A stretch of DNA of 64,000 nt from JACCXG01 sp963834305 (GTDB lineage Bacteria > Acidobacteriota > Vicinamibacteria > Vicinamibacterales > 2-12-FULL-66-21), in the NCBI GenBank assembly GCA_963834305.1, contig CAWIAX010000002.1, forward strand, positions 1,178,001-1,242,000. The letters are read 5' to 3'. The position numbers were made by a program, and so were the translations under genes. The notes below the pieces were generated by a model. It was not told the DNA's origin and searched no databases. It was given only the letters and a program-made list of their open reading frames with translations. Numbering within the stretch: position 1 is the stretch's first letter; each line of letters opens with the position of its first letter. Positions 1 through 11,248 of the stretch are shown piece after piece.

Positions 1-35
1 GAACGTTGGGAGTTGCGCCGTGGGCGCCCCCGCTC

Positions 36-1380
36 CTATTGCGGCGCGATGCGCGGCGCCACCTTGGCGGGCGCCTGCCGGCTCAGCTCGGTGCCCGTGG
101 TCGTCACGTAGTACTTGGCGAGCATGTTCGGCCGCTCCCACGCCGGCAGCGCGCGCGCGGTTCGCGCACGTACCGCAGGAAGTTCGTCGTGACCTGCGCG
201 AAGTGCGCCTCGTGGCCGACGCGGAACGCCTCGGGAATCGTGACGTGGATCTCGGCGCCGCGATCCTCCACCGCGACGCCCGGGATACTCGCGCTGCAGC
301 GCCGCGATCTTTGCCTGCACCGCCGAGAGCACCTGCGCCGCGACCGCCGCGTCGACCGGCACGACGTAGAGCTCGGGCCGGAAGCGGTCGGCCTGCGTCT
401 GCCGCACTTCGACCCGCGCGCGGGTGCCCCGGTAGACCGCGAAGTGCGTGTCGCCCGCACCCGGCGGCCGGCTCCCAGTCCCAGATCACGTTCAGCGTGG
501 TGTGGATGCCGCGCAGCGTGTACGACACCAGCGTGTTGCAGAAATACTCGAGGCGGCCGTCCTTCACCGACGGCGCCAGGACGGCCGGGAAGCCGCGGCT
601 CGCCGGTGACGCGCCGGAACTCCGCCTCGGGAATCGACGTCGGCCAGCGCTGCGCCGCCAGCATCTGCACGTCCGTGCCGGTAGTCGATCGCCTGGTCCG
701 GGAACAGCGTCCACTGCACCAGGTCGACCAGGTGGGTGCCGATGTCGTTCAGCCCCTCGCCCTGCTCGTCGGTGTCGAAGAACCACGGCGGCCGGATGTT
801 GGGCGCGCCCGGCCACCGTCTTCATCAGGTAGTGCACGCTCTCCATGTAGACCGCCGGATCCGCCTCGGTGCCCGCGGCGACTCGTCCGAACGACGGCCG
901 TCGTTCACGAGCGCGCGCTGCAGCAGCGAGGTGATCTCGAAGCGCTCGGTCATGATGTCGTAGGCGACGACGCCCGCTGCGGTCGGCCTCGGCCAGGGTC
1001 GCTTCGAGCTGCGGCGAAGTCGCCGGACCGGAGGATCCACGGCTTGTCGGCGAGCACGTGCAGCCCGGCGCCGACGACGCGGCGATGCGGGCCGATCTTG
1101 GGGCGGTTCCTGCCCGAGAGCACCACGACGTTGCCGGGATGCTCGCGGATCATGCGCTCGAAGCAGTCGCGCGGCCGGTGTGGACGTCGAGCTCCCACGC
1201 CGTCGGGGTCCCGCCGCGGCCGTTGAAGGACGCGATCCGCTTGAGGTGCTCGAACAGATCCGGCCCGAGCGGCGCGTAGACGTGGACGCGCGGGTCCACG
1301 CCCGGATACATCTCCTTCTGGATCAGGGCCGCGTGGAAATGTCCCGGATCGAGCGTCATCAATCGCACGTCTGCCGCCAC
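36..1380 (-). CDS. Gfo/Idh/MocA-family oxidoreductase, frameshifted
   Basis: The pieces read together as an NAD(P)-binding oxidoreductase of the Gfo/Idh/MocA superfamily with the long C-terminal domain seen in this subgroup. The N-terminus carries RLMTLDPGHFHAAL, followed by VVVLSGRNRPKI, GLHVLADKPWI and VAYDIMTERFEI, all typical of the group. The C-terminal end reads RPNMLAKYYVTTTGTEL just before the stop. I chose the GTG at 1378-1380 because an AGGAGG ribosome-binding site lies about ten bases upstream (complement of 1390-1395). The frame changes several times between about 1160 and 420, so no single reading frame covers the gene. The substrate is unknown; relatives act on sugars or are uncharacterised. 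The family call is firm, the function is not. Confidence 0.72.
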
Positions 1381-1571
1381 GTTTATCGCCCTCCTGCGCG
1401 GCACCAGGACGGCTGCCCGCCTTGCCGGTGCCGGGCATGCTGCCCACGAGAATCCACCACACTGCCCTGCTGCCCACCGCACACGGCCAGCGGATCCAGG
1501 GACTCCTCACGGTACTCCGCCCGCCCGACGCGGGACAAGCCGGCCGGGGCGGCCGGTGATAGCATGCGCGG

Positions 1572-2627
1572 ATGATGAAGCCCCTGCTCGTAGCGACCCT
1601 GGCGGTCGCGGCCGCCGCCAGTGCCGCCTCGTTCGCGGATCGCGCGATCGACACGGCGGTCACCGTCACCGATCGCCCCGCCGACCGCCGCGTCGACGTC
1701 GTCATCGACGGACGCCCGTTCACCTCGTATATCTACCCGGCGGCACTGCAGAAGCCGGTGCTCAACCCCATCCGCAGCGCCCGCGGCACCGTCGTGACCC
1801 GCGGCTACCCGCTCGACCCCCGGGCCGGCGAGCGCGCCGACCATCCCCATCACGTCGGCCACTGGTTCAATTACGGCGATGTCAACGGCTACGACTTCTG
1901 GGGGCACTCCAGCGAAACGCCCGCGGCCAACAAGGCGCGGATGGGCACGATCGTGCACCGCTCCGTCGAACACGTGGCCAGCGGCGCGGACCACGGTGAG
2001 CTGACGGTGCTCGCCGACTGGACGATTCCGGACGGTTCGACGCTGCTGCGCGAGCGGACCGCGTTCCGGTTCTCCGGTGCACCGGGCCGCCGCATCATCG
2101 ACCGCACCACGACGTGGACGGCGGTCAAACAGCCGGTCACCTTCAAGGACACCAAAGAAGGAGCCTTCGGCATCCGGGTGGCGCGCGCCCTCGACCACCC
2201 CTCCAGCCAGGCCGAAGTCCTGGTGGCGGCGAACGGCAGCCGGGAGACCGTGAAAAAAGCCGGCAGCAGCGGCGCGACCGGCCAGTACCTCGGCAGCGAC
2301 GGCACGACCGGCGAAAAGGTGTGGGGCACGCGTGGCCCGTGGATGGGGCTGACCGGCGTCTTCGAGGCCGAACCGGTCACCCTGGCGATCTTCGACCATC
2401 CCGCGAACCACAACCATCCGACCTACTGGCACGCCAGAGGCTACGGCCTGTTCGCGGCCAATCCGCTCGGCCAGCAGGGATACGATCCGGCGAAACCGGC
2501 CGCATCGCTGACGCTCGAGCCTGGCAAGTCGATCACGTTCCGCCACCGCATCCTGGTGGCCGACGCGAAGCTCACGCGCGAGGAGCTGCAGAAGGCCTAC
2601 GAGGCGTATACCGCCAGCACGAAGTAG
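1572..2627 (+). CDS. DUF6807 (PmoA-like) secreted protein
   Basis: This is an intact 351-residue protein with a signal peptide (about residues 1-22, ending near AAASAASFA). The body holds motifs of the DUF6807 family, often mislabelled methane oxygenase PmoA: RPFTSYIYPAALQKPVLNPI, DHPHHVGHWF and YDFWGHSSE, then HNHPTYWHARGYGLFAANPLG near the C-terminus. The family is common in Acidobacteriota, Planctomycetota and Verrucomicrobiota, often beside Gfo/Idh/MocA genes, as here (the divergent gene starts at 1380). A role in carbohydrate breakdown is usually assumed but unproven. The histidine-rich motifs could bind a metal; that is inference. Confidence 0.8.
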   Translation: MMKPLLVATLAVAAAASAASFADRAIDTAVTVTDRPADRRVDVVIDGRPFTSYIYPAALQKPVLNPIRSARGTVVTRGYPLDPRAGERADHPHHVGHWFNYGDVNGYDFWGHSSETPAANKARMGTIVHRSVEHVASGADHGELTVLADWTIPDGSTLLRERTAFRFSGAPGRRIIDRTTTWTAVKQPVTFKDTKEGAFGIRVARALDHPSSQAEVLVAANGSRETVKKAGSSGATGQYLGSDGTTGEKVWGTRGPWMGLTGVFEAEPVTLAIFDHPANHNHPTYWHARGYGLFAANPLGQQGYDPAKPAASLTLEPGKSITFRHRILVADAKLTREELQKAYEAYTASTK

Positions 2628-2640
2628 CGCGCGCCGACGA

Positions 2641-5600
2641 TCAGAAGCTCATGCGGGCCGCCAGCTGCAGCTGACGCGGCAACCCGTTCTGCGCCGTGAT
2701 CGTCCCGAAGGCGCTGTTGGTCGTCCCGGTGTTCGGGTTCCCGAGATTGGCGCGGTTGAGCGCATTGTAGACCTCGGCGCGCAGCTGCAGCCGCAGCCGC
2801 GAGCCGAGGTTGACGTTCTTCAGGAAGCCGAGGTCGAGCAGCGCGTAGCCCGGGCCGCGAACTTCGCCGAAGCGGCTGGGCTGCGTCCGGACGTTCGACA
2901 CCAGCTGCTCGGCCGTGACCCGGTTGAACGCCGCCACGTTGAACCACTGCGTTTCGGAGCGGTCGCCGCCGGGCAGCGGCACGTCTTGGATCCCGGCCCC
3001 CTGCGCGAACAGGAAGTTGCCGAAGCCGAGCGGCGCGCCGCTCTGGGCCCGGAACAGATACGACACCTGCCAGCCGCCGAGCACGCCGTCGACCACCCCG
3101 TTCCAGCCGCGCCCCCAGTGCCGCGTCCGGCCGAACGGCAGCTCCACGATCCCGCTGGTGACGAAGACATGGGTGCGATCGAACGGACCGATCACCCGCT
3201 CGAGCCGCTCGTCGAACGGGTTGAGGAAGTTGGACTCGGTCATCGGTTTTCGACCAGGTGTAGGCGACCTGCACGGTGAACGCCGTTGACCATGCGGCGT
3301 TCGATCCGCCCCTGGAACGACGTGTAGTCGCTCTCGCCGATCGTTTCGAGCGCGGTGATGCTGGTGAACTGCGGATACGGACGCAGCAGCTGCGAGCGCG
3401 CGACGTTCGCGCCGTTGATGTTCGTGCCGGGCAGCAGCCCGGCGAACGGGTTCGCGACCTGCTGGCTCAGGAAGTTGTTGGTCGCGTCGTCGCGCACCGG
3501 CGAGCGTCGAGAAGAAGCGGCCGGGCGTCGGGTTCAGCTCGCGCGAGACCGGGATGTTCTGCGAGAACGAGCCGACGTAGGTGCCTTCGACCAGGAAGCT
3601 CCACGGCAGCTCGTGCTGCAGGCCCAGCGACCAGCGATGGGTGCGCGGCGTCCGGACGTCGCCCACGTACGGGAAGCTGACGCCCAGGCCGACGTTCGTC
3701 ATCAGCCCGAGGCCGCTGCCGACCGGCTCGAGCAGGCCGCCCGGGAACGGATTGGCCAGCGTGGCGACGAACGTCTGGCCGTTGTCGAGCGACGGCGTCA
3801 GGGCGGTCACCCGCGAGTAGCCGGTCTGGTTGGCGCTGATGCGGTTGGGGCCGAGCACGTCGTAGAACAGCCCGTAGCCGCCGCGAACCGCCGATCTTCT
3901 CGATCGGCTGCCAGGAGAAGCCGGCGCGCGGCATGAAGTTCGTCAGCACGTCCGCTCCCAGGCGGCCTCGGGACCGCCGGTATCGGGATAGAGCACGCCG
4001 CCGCGGACCTGGAAGTCGGCCGCCGGAACTTCCGCGATCGGGTTGCGCGCGTAGTTCTGCGCGCACCGCGTCGGCGATCGGGAGCGGCGTGTCGAAGTCG
4101 AAGCCGCTGATCATCCGGTTCTCGGCCTCGGTCAGCGGCCCCTCGTACTCCCAGCGCAGGCCGAGGTTCAGCGTCAGGTTGTTGCGGACGCGCCAGTCGT
4201 TGTGGGCGTAGAGCCCGAGCACGCCGCTGCGTTCCTTGTATTCGGCGGCCCGGCTCATCGATCCGCCGGTCGGGTAGCCGAGCAGGAACGAGGCCAGGTC
4301 CTGCCCGCGCGGCGCGGCGGCCGAGTTGTCGAGCGGGCCCGCGCGTCCACGTGTTGCTGAACGAGATGCGTCGGGGACACCGCGGTCGGAAAGCGGCTCG
4401 AGTGCTCGACGTAGCGGCGGTATTCGGTGCCGAACTTCAGGTTGTGGTTGCCGAGCAGCCAGATCACGGTGCCGGTGACGTTGTAGACGTCGGTCGTGAA
4501 GAAGCCGTCGCCCGACTCCCAGGGGCCGAACGGCTGATAGCCGTCGAACGTCGACGTTCGGGAACGTGGCAAGGTCGCGGGGCACCAGCGAGGCCAGCGC
4601 GTCCGAGAAGCCGAGCGAAGCCAGGTCGAAGCCCTGGCTGCGGCGCCGCTCGGGGAACAGCTGCCGCGTGAACCCGCCGCGCACGTTGATCAGCAGGTTG
4701 CTCTTGATCGTGTAGGCGTCGTCCAGCGCGAACACCCGGTTCTTGCGGTTGAGGAAGATGCCGGTGGCCAGGTTGTCGAAGCGGTTGTCCTTCTCCTCTT
4801 CCCAGAAGTCCCAGCTGAAGCGCCCGTAGACGCGATGGCGGTCCGAGAGGTTGTGATCGACCCGCGTCGGTGGCCGTGTAGTAGGTCTCGAACGCCACCG
4901 CGGTCGGGTTGGTGTAGTTGTTGGCGCCGTCGGCGGTGCCCGCCTGGTTGGGCAGCGGATAGAACCCGATGATGTTCCGCGCGACCGGGCTGATGCGGCC
5001 CGGCCGGAATGATGTTGCCCGGGAACGGATCGCGGATGAAGCGGCCGGCCAGCGTCGGATGCGGCCGGGTCGTCGCCGGATCGTAGATCTGGTACTGCGA
5101 CCCGAGCGCGAGCAGCTCCGAGAAGTCGCCGGTCGCGCATCTGCTCGGTCGGAACGGTCAGCGTCACCGGCTGCGGCACCTCGAAGCGGGTTGACCTCGA
5201 CGTTCGCGAAGTAGAACGTCCGGCTGCGCGCGATCGGACCGCCGACCGCGGCGCCGAAGCGATTGTCCTTGTAGTCGCGCTTGGGCCGTCCGGCCTTGGC
5301 GTCGAAGTAGTTCTTGGCGTCGAGCTTCGCGCCGCGGAACCATTCGTAGACCTGCCCGCGCAGGCTGTTGGTGCCGCTCTTGGTGACCAGGTTGACCGAC
5401 GCGCCCATGGCGTTGCCGACGGCGGCGTCGTAGGTGGCGGTCTGGATCTTGAACTCCTCGACCGCCGCCGACGGCGGGCTGTAGGCCACGCGGTCGGCTG
5501 CGACGTTGGCGACGCCGTCGATGGTGAAGTCGTTGCGCTTCTCGCCCGCGCCGTCGCTCGACCACTGCGACAGGCCGTTGTTGAACGCCGCCTTGCGCGA

Positions 5601-6113
5601 GCGGAGGTCGGTCGTGTTCTGCACGCCCGGCGCCAGGATCACCAGCTCGACGGCGGTGCCTTCGCGGATGGGCAGCTCCGAGATGCGGCGCGCGTCCACG
5701 ACCTGGCCGAGACCGGCGGACGTGGTGTTCGACGACCGCGGCGCTGGCGCTGCACGGTCACTTCGTCCGGTGACCGCCCGGCTGCAGGGTCGCGTCGACC
5801 GTCAGCACGTCGGCGACGTGCAGCTGCACGTTCTGGCTGACGAACTTGCTGAAGCCGTCGAGCGTGACGGTGACGACGATAGGTGCCGGGAATGAGGAAC
5901 GGGACGCGATAGTTGCCTTCGCCGTTGGACGTCGTCGACGTCGTGACGCCGGTCGCCGACGTTGGCGACTTCGACCGCCGCGCCGGGAACGACGCCGCCG
6001 CTCTGGTCGCTGACCCTGCCCTGCAGCGTGCCCCGCGCTTCCTGCGCCTGCACGGCACGTGCAGCGGTGCACAGCATGCCCGCCATCACCAGCGCCACTA
6101 TCCACGTTCGCAT
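2641..6113 (-). CDS. TonB-dependent receptor, Oar-like, frameshifted
   Basis: The gene starts at 6113 with a signal peptide (MRTWIVALVMAGMLCTAARA) and a carboxypeptidase-regulatory-like domain (ARGTLQGRVSDQSGGVVPGA). A plug domain follows, with IDGVANVAADRVAYSPPSAA and VNLVTKSGTNSLRGQVYEW, and then a long barrel that ends in an aromatic residue (AARMSF), as outer-membrane proteins do. The length of about 1,150 codons fits Oar-type receptors of Acidobacteriota. At least seven frame changes lie between about 5900 and 3250. Those examined near 5195, 5135 and 4555 are fixed by removing one base. The ligand is unknown; the family takes up large or poorly soluble nutrients across the outer membrane. 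Confidence 0.8.
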
Positions 6114-6277
6114 GGGACCTCCCTCGATCCACAGTTTCTACCCACCACCGGGCTCACGTCGCCCGAGCGGCGCCATTAGTCTGCTACGGATCGGCGTCAA
6201 GTCAAGCACACCTTCGTCACGCCTGCCTGTTCCGCAGGCCGGGATAGAATCACGGTCCAGTTGACTGGAAGGTATCG

Positions 6278-8379
6278 ATGAAAATGCGTCTGATCGGGCT
6301 GGCCCTGGCGGGGCTGGCGGCGGCACAGTCGCCAGCGGGCCAGCCGGCCCCCGACGCCTACCGGGGGTGGGCGGCCTACGGCGGTGGCCCCGAACAGATC
6401 CGGTACTCGAGCCTCGCGCAGATTACCCCGCGCAACGTGGCGCAGCTCGAGGTGGCGTGGACGTTCGACAGCGGCGAGGCGGGAGATCTGCAGACCCAGC
6501 CGGTCGTCGTCAATGGGCTGCTGTATGCCTACACGCCGGGGCAGAAAGTGCTCGCCCTGGACGCCGCCACCGGCCGGGCCGTCTGGACGTTCGACGCCAG
6601 GCTGCAGGGCCGCGGCCCCATCCGCGGCATCATGCGCTGGGGGGATCCGCCACCGAGGCAGGGCGCATCTTCGCGCCAGTCCACGAATACGTCTACGCGC
6701 TCGACGAGAAGACTGGCACGCCGATCTCGACGTTCGGCGACGCCGGCCGCATCGATCTGCGGCTCGATCTCGGCCGTCCGCCCGAGGGGCAATCCGTGCG
6801 CCTGACGACGCCCGGGGTGGTCTACCGGGACCTGTTGATTGTCGGCGGCCGCGTCAACGAAGGGCTGCCGGGCTCCCCCGGGCATATCCGCGCCTACGAC
6901 GTCCGGACGGGGAAGCTCCGCTGGATTTTTCACACCATCCCGCACCCCGGCGAGTTCGGCCACGACACCTGGTCGAAGGAGTCCTGGACCGTCAACGGCG
7001 GCGCGAACAGCTGGCCGGGGATGGCGCTCGACGAACGCCGCGGCATGGTCTTCGTCCCGACCGGTTCGGCGTCCGCCGACTTCTACGGCGCCAACCGGAT
7101 CGGCGACAATCTCTTTGCCAATTCGCTGCTGGCGCTGGATGCGGCGACGGGCAAGCGGATCTGGCACTTCCAGATCGTCCGCCACGACATTCTCGACCGC
7201 GATCCGCCGTCGCCCCCCAACCTGGTGACCGTGCGGCGCGGCGGCCGGATGGTGGACGCGGTGGCGCAGACGACCAAGCACGGCGTGGTCTTCCTGTTCG
7301 ACCGGGAGAATGGCAAGCCGATCTTCCCCATCGAACAGCGTGCGGTGCCTGCCAGCGACGTGCCCGGCGAACAGGCGGCGCCGACCCAGCCGATCCCCGC
7401 GTTGCCGCGGCCGTTCGCCCGGCAGGTGCTCACCCGCGACATGCTGACGACCCGCACGCCGGAGGCGCACGAGTGGGCGCTGAAGGAGTTCGACTCCTTC
7501 AAGAGCGGCGGCGGCCCCTTCGCGCCGCTCCGGCTCGGCCAGCAGACGGTCGTCTTCCCTGGCTTCGATGGCGGCGCCGAATGGGGCGGCCAGGCGTTCG
7601 ATCCGGAGACCGGGCTGCTCTACGTCAACTCCAACGACATCGCGTGGACGGGCTCGCTGGCACCGGACGATGCCGGCCAGAGCGGCCGGTCGCTCTACCT
7701 GCGCGACTGTGCGACGTGCCACCGGGACGACCGCCAGGGCACGCCGCCCCAGATCCCGTCCCTCGTGGGCATCGGCAAGCGGAAAACGCCTGCGGAAATC
7801 GCCGCCGTGATTCAGAAAGGCGCGGGGCGCATGCCGGGATTCCCCTCTCTGCAGCCGGTCGCGGTGAATGCCATCGCCGGCTACCTGACGACCGGCGAGG
7901 AAACCCCGACCGAGGCGCCGGTCCAGTCCGCAACCTATGTGAAATACCGCTTCACGGGCTATCGGAAGTTCCTCGACCCTGACGGCTATCCGGCCGTGGC
8001 CCCGCCCTGGGGCACGCTGAACGCCATCAACCTGAGTACCGGTGAATACGCGTGGACGATTCCGTTCGGCGAGTACCCGGAGCTCGTCGAGAAGGGGTTG
8101 ACGGCGACCGGCAGCGAGAACTACGGCGGTCCGATCGTGACCGCTGGCGGCCTGCTGTTCATCGCCGCGACCAACCACGACCGGAAGTTCCGGGCGTTCG
8201 ACAAGGCGACCGGGACGCTGCTGTGGGAAACGACGCTGCCTTTCTCGGGCAACGCCACGCCGGCCACCTACGAAGCCGATGGCCGGCAGTTCGTGGTGAT
8301 TGCCGCCAGCGGCGGCAAGTCGCGGGGCCAGAAGGGCGGCGTGTACGTGGCGTTCGCGCTGCCCCGGGCGGCGCGCTGA
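6278..8379 (+). CDS. PQQ-dependent dehydrogenase with internal haem c motif
   Basis: A quinoprotein alcohol/glucose dehydrogenase-like enzyme. A signal peptide (MKMRLIGLALAGLAAAQ) directs it to the periplasm. WAAYGGGPEQIRYSSL and the repeated LALDAATGRAVWTF-type blades mark the eight-bladed PQQ propeller. A CATCH haem c site lies in the middle (about residue 476), inside an inserted cytochrome domain, so electrons could leave through an attached haem. The C-terminal part returns to propeller sequence (NYGGPIVTAGGLLFIAATNHD). There is one frame change at a run of six G at about 6649-6654; a seventh G would join the frames. GGAAGG before the ATG is a fair ribosome-binding site. The substrate cannot be told from sequence alone. 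Confidence 0.85.
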
Positions 8380-8417
8380 AGCGGCGGCCGGCGCGGGCCG
8401 CCAAAGGCCGCCTGCCG

Positions 8418-9584
8418 TCAGGCCCGCACGCCCCCGGCGACGATCGCGGTCAGGGTCGCCAGCGCGTGGTCGATCTCCTGCTCGCTGTTGTAGAAATGCG
8501 GCGCCATCCGGATCCCGGCGCCCGGCCGGTAATCCACGATCACCTCGCGCCGGATCAATTCCTTTGATACCTGCTCGGCATCGGGCACATCGATGATCAC
8601 CGCGCCGGCGCGTTCCGCGTCGGCCGCCGGCGTATTGAGCCGGTAGCCGGCGGCGAGCGCCTGGTCCATCATGCGGCGCGTGAGCCGCAGCGACTTGGCG
8701 CGGATGGCTTCGACGCCGATTTCCGCGACGATCTCGTAGCCGGCGCGGGCGGAATAGAGCGCCGGCACGTTGGGCGTGCCGCTCTGGAAGCGCTCCGGGG
8801 CGACGGCACGCCGGATCGGCCCCGTCTCGAACGCGAACGGGGCCTCGTGCGCGGCCCAGCCGATCCAGGCGGGCTCGAGACGCTGCGCGAGGTCGGGCCG
8901 GACGTAGAGATACCCGGCGCCGGGCCCGCCGCAGAGCCACTTGACCGACCCGCCCACCGCGAAGTCCGCCTGCAGGCCGGTGAGATCCACGGGAATCACG
9001 CCCGCCGCCTGGTAAATGTCGAGAATGACGTGCGCCCCCACGCGGTGCGCCTTCTCGATGACGGCGCGGGCGTCCTGGATGTAGGAGCTGCGAAACAGGA
9101 CCAGCGACAGCGGCACGAGGATGGTGCGCTCGTCGATCGCGTCCAGCAGACGCTCCAGGTTCGTTCGCATGCCGTCGTCCGAGGGCACCACCGTGACCTC
9201 GGCGCTGTAGCGGCGGAACCCCTCGAAGAGATAGAGATTGGTCGGAAACTCGAGGTCGGTGAGGACGATCTTCCGGCGCGGGCCGTCGTACTGGAAGCAC
9301 GACCCGATGATGCCCTGCGCCACGCTGGCGTTCTGGTGCATCGAGATGGATCCCGGGGGCGCGCCGATCGTCGGCGCCAGCAGATCGCCGACCGTCCGGC
9401 CGAGCTCCCACCATCCTTCACTCCATGCCCGGACCCCGCGTGAGGCCCAGGTCTCGGCAAACGCCTGGAGGTTGCTGGCCGTCCGGCGCGGCATCGCCCC
9501 GAGCGAATGGCTGACGAGATAGGTGCAGGTGTCGAGAATCGGGAATTCGGCGCGCCAGGAGAGCAGCGGATCGTCGATCGCCAT
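8418..9584 (-). CDS. Aminotransferase class V / kynureninase-like PLP enzyme
   Basis: This intact 388-residue protein is a fold-type I PLP enzyme of the class V/kynureninase group. It opens with FPILDTCTYLVSHSLGAMP. HQNASVAQGI is the cofactor-phosphate region, ILDIYQAAGVIPVDL holds the aspartate that pairs with the pyridine nitrogen, and GGSVKWLCGGPGAGYLYV contains the lysine expected to bind PLP. RFQSGTPNVPALY follows, as in kynureninases. It lies 64 bases downstream of the aldehyde dehydrogenase on the same strand and may be co-transcribed with it. Kynureninase would fit the motifs, but no other tryptophan-degradation genes are present, so the substrate is left open. Confidence 0.83.
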   Translation of the reverse strand: MAIDDPLLSWRAEFPILDTCTYLVSHSLGAMPRRTASNLQAFAETWASRGVRAWSEGWWELGRTVGDLLAPTIGAPPGSISMHQNASVAQGIIGSCFQYDGPRRKIVLTDLEFPTNLYLFEGFRRYSAEVTVVPSDDGMRTNLERLLDAIDERTILVPLSLVLFRSSYIQDARAVIEKAHRVGAHVILDIYQAAGVIPVDLTGLQADFAVGGSVKWLCGGPGAGYLYVRPDLAQRLEPAWIGWAAHEAPFAFETGPIRRAVAPERFQSGTPNVPALYSARAGYEIVAEIGVEAIRAKSLRLTRRMMDQALAAGYRLNTPAADAERAGAVIIDVPDAEQVSKELIRREVIVDYRPGAGIRMAPHFYNSEQEIDHALATLTAIVAGGVRA

Positions 9585-9648
9585 CGCTATGAATCTATCC
9601 CAAACGCGCCGGCCGGCCGCGCCGCCGGATCGCGGCCGGACGCGTGGC

Positions 9649-11093
9649 TCAGAGCGTGAGATCGATCCACACGGTCTTGACCTGCGTATAGTGCTCGATC
9701 GCGTGGGCGCTCATCTCGCGGCCGAACCCGCTCTGCTTGTAGCCGCCGAACGGCGCCGCGGTGTCGTAGACGTTGTAGGTGTTGACCCAGACCGTGCCGG
9801 CCTGGAGCTTCTTCGCGACGTAGTGGGCCTTCTTGATGTCGCGCGTCCACACGCCCGCCGCCAGGCCGTAGGGCGTGTCGTTCGCCCGCGCGATCGCTTC
9901 GTCCAGGTCGGCGAAGTCCAGCGTGGCGAGGACGGGGCCGAAGATTTCCTCCCGCGCAATCCGCATTTCGGGGCGGACATCGGCGAACACCGTCGGCTGC
10001 ACGAAGTAGCCCTTGCCGGTGCCGATGTCGGTCCGCGACCCGCCGGCCACCAGCGCCGCCCCTTCCCGCCTGCCGCTCTCGATGTAGTCGAGCACGGTCT
10101 CCATCTGCTTGCGGGACGACAGGGCGCCGAACCGCGTTTTCGGGTCCATCGGATCGCCGGCGACCATCTTCTTCGTCCGGGCGACGAGCTTGTCCATGAA
10201 CTCGTCCTTGATCGAGCGGTCCACGAGCAGGCGCGAGCCTGCGGCGCAGACCTCCCCCTTGCCGTAGAAAATGCCGACTGTGGCGCCGCGGATGGCGGCA
10301 TCGATGTCGGCGTCCGGCGAGCACGATGTTGGGAGACTTGCCGCCGAGCTCGAGCGTGATCCGCTTCAAGGTGTCGGCAGCGCCGCGCATGATGGCCTTG
10401 CCGGTGCTCGTGTCGCCGGTGAAGGCGATCTTGTCGATGCCCGGGTGCGCCACCAGCGCCTGCCCCACCTCGGCGCCCGGCCCCGTGACGACGTTGAGCA
10501 CCCCCGGCGGCAGGCCGATCTCGACAGCAATCTCGCCGAGCGCCAGCGCCGTCAGGGGCGTCTGGCTGGCCGGCTTCAGGATGACCGTGTTGCCGCACGC
10601 CAGCGCCGGGGCGACCTTCCAGGCGGCCAGGAGCAGCGGGAAGTTCCAGGGCACAATCGCCGCCACGACGCCGAGGGGCTCACGCAGGGTGTAGGTGAGG
10701 TGGTTCCCCTTCACCGGAATCGTCTCCCCCATCACCTTGTCGGCCCAGCCCGCGTAGTACCTCGAAGCACTCCGCCGCTGCCGGGATCTCGACCTGCCGC
10801 GATTCGGTGATCGGCTTGCCGTTGTGCAGCGTCTCGAGCCGGGCGATCTCGTCGGCGCGCTCGGCGAGCCGATCCGCCAGCTTCCCGACCAGCCGCCCCC
10901 GCTCGCGCGCCGACATCCGCCCCCACGGGCCCTCGAACGCCGCGCGCGCCGCGGCCACCGCCGCATCCACGTCCGACGCGTCCGCCGACGGCACCACGGC
11001 CACGACCTCCTCGGTCGCCGGGTTCACGACCTCCATCGTCTTTCCGGACGACGACGGACGCCATTCGTTGTTGATGAGAAGACGGGTCTGCAT
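9649..11093 (-). CDS. Aldehyde dehydrogenase (NAD+), two frameshifts
   Basis: An ALDH-superfamily enzyme of about 480 residues that oxidises an aldehyde to an acid. MQTRLLINNEWRPSSSGKTM is the start, then PWNFPLLLAAWKVAPALACG, FTGDTSTGKAIM (cofactor binding) and LELGGKSPNIVLAD, with the glutamate general base. The active-site cysteine lies in the GEVCAAGSR stretch, and GGYKQSGFGREM is near the end. The frame changes at about 10755 and 10317; removing one base at each restores a continuous protein. It lies just downstream of boxB, so a job on an aldehyde from benzoyl-CoA breakdown is possible, but the sequence looks like a general ALDH rather than BoxD. The upstream gap is filled by 7-bp repeats. 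Confidence 0.85.
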
Positions 11094-11100
11094 TTCCGAC

Positions 11101-11170
11101 AACTCCCAACTTCCAACTTCCAACTCCCAACTTCCAACTCCCAACTTCCAACTTCCAACTCCCAACTTCC
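11101..11170. repeat. 7-bp tandem repeat array (ten units)
   Basis: Ten head-to-tail heptamers of two kinds, AACTCCC and AACTTCC, fill the space just upstream of the aldehyde dehydrogenase start. Units of the same kind are identical. Translated in one frame the array gives a repeating GVGSWKL peptide, which is a spurious product and not a gene. Confidence 0.9.
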
Positions 11171-11199
11171 AGGGTCGCCCGGCTGCCAACCTCACCTCC

Positions 11200-11242
11200 T
11201 TGGGAGTTGGTTGGGCGTTGGGCGTTGGGCGTTGGGAGTTGC
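11200..11242. repeat. 7-bp tandem repeat array, inverted relative to 11101-11170
   Basis: About six units of TTGGGAG or TTGGGCG, in the opposite orientation to the array at 11101-11170 and 29 bases from it. AACTCCCAA in one can pair with TTGGGAGTT in the other, so the two arrays could fold into an imperfect hairpin between boxB and the aldehyde dehydrogenase gene. A short piece of the same repeat lies at bases 5-15 of the window. Confidence 0.85.
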
Positions 11243-11248
11243 CGCGTG

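Noticed and set aside
6529..9414. A 961-codon minus-strand frame
   Set aside because: It runs antisense through the PQQ dehydrogenase and out of frame through the aminotransferase; it has no recognisable domain of its own.
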